From NCBI GenBank assembly GCA_016212825.1, contig JACRDS010000075.1, positions 1 through 53,047 on the forward strand: a stretch of 53,047 bases of DNA, written 5' to 3'. Shown here piece after piece: positions 50,619-53,047 of the stretch. The notes under the pieces were generated by a model that saw only the letters and a program-made list of their open reading frames with translations, had not been told where the DNA came from and made no database searches. Each line of letters begins with the position of its first letter. Position 1 is the stretch's first letter. The stretch comes from Elusimicrobiota bacterium (GTDB taxonomy: Bacteria > Elusimicrobiota > Elusimicrobia > UBA1565 > UBA9628). The translations under genes and the position numbers were made by a program.

Positions 50619-51524
50619 CTAAGACTTGACCCCGGCCTCCACGGCCCGGATCATCTGGCTGATGGCGCTGGGCGTGCGGTTGAAGAGGCGGCTGATCTCC
50701 GTGACCCCGATCCCGGCCTCCTTCCAGATGCGGTGGACGGCCTCGCGCCGGGCGGCGGACACGTCCCGCCAGCGCGCGCGGCCCAGGAGCCGCTCTTCGG
50801 GCAGCCCGCGGTCCTGCGCCACCTCGGCCAGGATCCGCCTGGCCAGGACCAGGCCGGGGCCGCGTTCCCCGGCCGGCCTGCGGCTCTCCTCGTGGCGTCC
50901 TTCGACGCGCTCCAGGAAGGACTCGTGCCCCACGACCCGGCCCCGCGCCACAGGGATGACTGTGTCCGCGGCCGCCTTCATGCGCTCCCTGAGGGTCTTG
51001 AGATAGCGCACCGAGGCGGTGAGGCGGTTGCGGCCCAAAGTGAAGAGGACCTCCTCGGCCGCGACCAGGGTCTTCTTCTCCAGCAGCTGGACGTAGTGCC
51101 GGCAGCTCGACCAGTGGTAGCGCCAGGGGCGGTCGGTGAGCTTGGCGCGCACGGGCTCCAGGTGCACGTAGCGGGTCATCTCCACGAGGTACCTCTCCTG
51201 GTCCACCACCAGGGCCTGGAAACGGCCCCGGAACACCTTGCCGGAGGAGCCGTGCGCGGAGTTGAAGGACTTGGTGTAGGAGGTGCCCACGGACTGCATG
51301 ACCCGGGAGAGGTTGGCCTGGCCGGTCTGCAGGAGGACCAGCGCCCGGCCGGGCAGGAGGCAGTAGGCGTAGACCTTGAGCCCGAAGCGCTCCTTGGCCG
51401 AAGCCAGCGCGGTGAGGAACTGCCTGCGGTCCTGGTGCGTGATGAAGAGGTCGCCACTCCTGCCGCCCTGCAGGGTGATGAGGTAGCAGGCGCCGGGGAA
51501 CTGGATGCGCCGGGGCCTGCCCAC
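50619..51524 (-). CDS. RAYT-type (Y1_Tnp) transposase relative lacking the HUH motif
   Basis: This 301-residue protein has the layout of REP-associated tyrosine transposases: an opening FPGACYLITLQGGR, then YAYCLLPGRALVLLQ (about 53-66), SYTKSFN with Tyr83, GKVFRGRFQALVVD, YLVEMTRYVHLEPVRAKL and WSSCRHYV. A C-terminal helix-turn-helix is at about 255-298 (GVTEISRLFNRTPSAISQMI). In active relatives the second block reads NHVHLLL; here both histidines are gone (Arg60, Leu62), as is the His normally in YHVT. Without the metal-binding HUH it should not cut DNA, though it may still bind. It starts with GTG 8 bases after the potassium-channel stop, so it may be co-transcribed with it. It has no frameshift, which suggests it is kept by selection. 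Confidence 0.85.
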   Translation of the reverse strand: MGRPRRIQFPGACYLITLQGGRSGDLFITHQDRRQFLTALASAKERFGLKVYAYCLLPGRALVLLQTGQANLSRVMQSVGTSYTKSFNSAHGSSGKVFRGRFQALVVDQERYLVEMTRYVHLEPVRAKLTDRPWRYHWSSCRHYVQLLEKKTLVAAEEVLFTLGRNRLTASVRYLKTLRERMKAAADTVIPVARGRVVGHESFLERVEGRHEESRRPAGERGPGLVLARRILAEVAQDRGLPEERLLGRARWRDVSAARREAVHRIWKEAGIGVTEISRLFNRTPSAISQMIRAVEAGVKS

Positions 51525-51532
51525 CTAGGGCC

Positions 51533-52555
51533 TCACGCGGCGAAGCGCCCGCGCAGCTGGCCGATGCGCTCGACCTCGCCCACCATGACCAGGTGGTCGC
51601 CGGCCTGGATGGGGCGGCCGGAGTCGGGGTTGATGACGTACTTCTTGGTCCTGCCGTCGAGCACCGCGATGAGCAGGGGGCCGTTGCCTTCGCTGCCCTT
51701 GACCTCGCGCACGGGCTTGCCCACGTAGGGGGAGCCTTCGGGCACGACGATCTCGTCGAAGCGCTCCACGGTCTCGCCCTGGCGCATCATGGCGTCGAGG
51801 AAGCCGACCGTGGCGGGGCGGACCATCTCCGAGGCCATGCGCAGGCCGCCGATGAACTCGGGGTTGACCACGTTGTCGGCGCCGCTGCGCAGGAGTTTGG
51901 CGCGCACGCCGAGCTCCTTCTGGCAGCAGACCACGCGCAGGCTGGGGTTGAGGCCTTTGGCGCTGAGCACGACGAAGGCGTTGTCCTGGTCCGTGGCCAG
52001 CACCGCGAAGACCCCGGCGGCGCGCTCGACCCCGGCGGCCTTGAGGGCGTCGTCGTCCGTGGCGTCTCCCACGACGTGGGGGATCTCGGCGTTCTGGCGC
52101 TCGCGCATCTTCTGGATGATCTCGGCGTGGCGCTCGACGAGGACGAAGGGCCTGCCGATGCGGCGCAGCTCGGCGATGATGACGCCGCCGGCGTGCCCCC
52201 CTCCGCAGACGACGTAGTGTCCGGAGAGCTTGGCGATCTCTTTTTCCATTCGTCTTCTCCTGAGCGCGGCCGAGAGGTGGCCGTCCACTATCACGGATGT
52301 GATGGCCGAGAAAGCGTAGGTCATGACGCCGATGCCGCCCATGATGAGGAAGACGGTGAAGAGGCGGCCGGCGTGGGTCAGGGGGTTGGTCTCGCCGTAG
52401 CCGACGGTGGCCAAGGTGATGACGGTCATGTAGAGGCCGTCGAAGAAGGACCAGCCTTCGACCACGCGGTAGCCGATGGTGCCGAAGAGGAGGACCGCGG
52501 CGATGAGGCCGGCGATGGAATAGAGGCGGCGGCGGATGTCCCGGAGTTCGTCCAC
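51533..52555 (-). CDS. two-helix potassium channel with RCK (TrkA-N and TrkA-C) domains
   Basis: This 340-residue MthK/Kch-like channel has a membrane helix at about 12-30, a pore helix, the K+ filter TVGYGE near 50-55, and a second helix near 68-92. A Rossmann-type RCK-N domain begins at VVCGGGHAG near 114-122, with the ligand-contacting acidic pattern GDATDDDALKAAGV near 158-171. An RCK-C domain spans about 255-340 (VPEGSPYVGKPV, then AGDHLVMVGEVE). It conducts K+ across the inner membrane and is gated by a ligand bound to the RCK ring. The GTG start has TAGAAT 7 bases upstream and no Shine-Dalgarno site. The RAYT-like gene follows 8 bases after its stop. Confidence 0.93.
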   Translation of the reverse strand: MDELRDIRRRLYSIAGLIAAVLLFGTIGYRVVEGWSFFDGLYMTVITLATVGYGETNPLTHAGRLFTVFLIMGGIGVMTYAFSAITSVIVDGHLSAALRRRRMEKEIAKLSGHYVVCGGGHAGGVIIAELRRIGRPFVLVERHAEIIQKMRERQNAEIPHVVGDATDDDALKAAGVERAAGVFAVLATDQDNAFVVLSAKGLNPSLRVVCCQKELGVRAKLLRSGADNVVNPEFIGGLRMASEMVRPATVGFLDAMMRQGETVERFDEIVVPEGSPYVGKPVREVKGSEGNGPLLIAVLDGRTKKYVINPDSGRPIQAGDHLVMVGEVERIGQLRGRFAA

Positions 52556-52562
52556 TGCGGCT

Positions 52563-52568
52563 ATTCTA
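52563..52568 (-). promoter_or_regulatory. -10-like box of the potassium channel
   Basis: On the minus strand TAGAAT ends 7 bases before the GTG at 52555. It sits 9 bases from the edge of the inverted-repeat element, so sequence upstream of the hexamer, including any -35, belongs to the element. Confidence 0.5.
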
Positions 52569-52577
52569 AGAAATTAT

Positions 52578-52991
52578 GGGGACACCTTACTCAATTCCGA
52601 ATCTCAGAGCTGTCCGGGGAAAGCCGCCCGGCCAGCGCCCGCTGGCTGGCGAGTGCCCGCCGATGCCGCGTGAGCTCGACGAAGTCGACCGCCGCCGGCC
52701 CGTCCGGTCTTGCTGTCCGGAATCGGGTGAACGGCCCAGCCTCAGACCATGTCCGGTTGACGCGGACATCGGGGCCGCGTCCATAGGGTCAGTCGCGGTC
52801 CGCCGCTTTGAAGCAACACCTCGCCGAATGGCTGCCTTTAATCGCTCCGTTGGGCCCGTCCGTTGCACGCAAGCGACAAACCATAGGGAGGAGACCCGTC
52901 CCTAGGGCGGGAGGTTTCCTCCGCATGGAGCAATCTTTTGGGTTTCCCCGGACAGATGTGTCCGAATCTAGGAAATGAGTATGGTGTCCCC
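52578..52991. mobile_element. 414-bp MITE-like element with about 50-bp inverted ends
   Basis: GGGGACACCTTACTCAATTCC at the left and the inverted GGAAATGAGTATGGTGTCCCC at the right are the tips of long imperfect inverted repeats. They continue inward through gaatct to GTCCGGGGAAA (52612-52622), paired with TTTCCCCGGAC (52943-52953). The 320-base interior has no convincing gene. The tips resemble those of the 182-bp element at 20411. Together with 52992-53047, where I see nothing, this accounts for the gene-free end of the window. Confidence 0.65.
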
Positions 52992-53047
52992 GGATTAGCG
53001 GCCGCGCTGTAGCTGGTCAAGCCAGCGCAGCTTCGGGTCGCTTATGG

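Overview
The window is high-GC (roughly 70%), densely coding bacterial DNA. A TolC-like giant exported protein, a LysM/FecR-like envelope protein, SGNH and M16 exported proteins, and a Lux-type reductase operon point to a Gram-negative-type envelope. The style of the exported proteins (signal peptide, long Pro/Ala/Val-rich linker, very large size) reminds me of Elusimicrobiota. No rRNA or other phylogenetic marker is present, so this is a guess; Acidobacteriota, Myxococcota or a related deep lineage would also fit. I see no tRNA, rRNA, CRISPR array or prophage.

Layout. 1-1382 (+): the tail of an unknown gene and a DUF4143-type ATPase. 1516-10399 (-): an exported SGNH-hydrolase/TPR protein, a possible protein-glutaminase-like exported protein, a membrane-fused spermidine-synthase-like protein and an M16 peptidase. 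10427-11125 (+): a histidine-rich metal-transporter-like membrane protein. 11109-20378 (-): a six-gene run read from 20378 downwards. It holds a PaaK-like adenylating enzyme, an RsbW-like ATPase/GNAT fusion, a LuxE-like acyl-protein synthetase, a LuxC reductase fused to a second PaaK-like enzyme, a GT-C glycosyltransferase and rlmN. The first four genes are joined by 4-base ATGA overlaps. 20627-23108 (+): dapB, a small membrane protein, folK and an alpha/beta hydrolase. 23150-27428 (+): a HAMP membrane protein, a large exported protein and a PDZ protein, again with ATGA overlaps. 27425-28141 (-): a TPR protein. 28276-31173 (+): a YceH-family protein, a membrane-anchored CBM48-like protein and an exported protein. 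31178-36296 (-): a LysM/FecR-like protein, a histidine kinase and an exported protein with a hydrophobic tail. 36525-50447 (-): one uninterrupted gene for a 4640-residue exported protein. 50619-52555 (-): a RAYT-type transposase relative that has lost its HUH motif, and a potassium channel. 52578-52991: a non-coding element with about 50-bp inverted ends.

Four signals stand out. (1) The LuxC/LuxE/PaaK operon resembles the fatty-acid-reductase half of bioluminescence operons, but has no luciferase or LuxD. It looks like a dedicated acyl-activation and reduction system. (2) A 41-bp repeat occurs four times between 26202 and 31067, always inside genes. Three copies are read in the same frame as the same peptide. 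(3) At almost every gene that follows an intergenic space, a -10-like hexamer ends only 6-7 bases (in two cases 10) before the start codon, with no clear Shine-Dalgarno site. This suggests widespread leaderless transcription. (4) Two MITE-like inverted-repeat elements share a terminal motif and lie in the same window as a catalytically degenerate RAYT.
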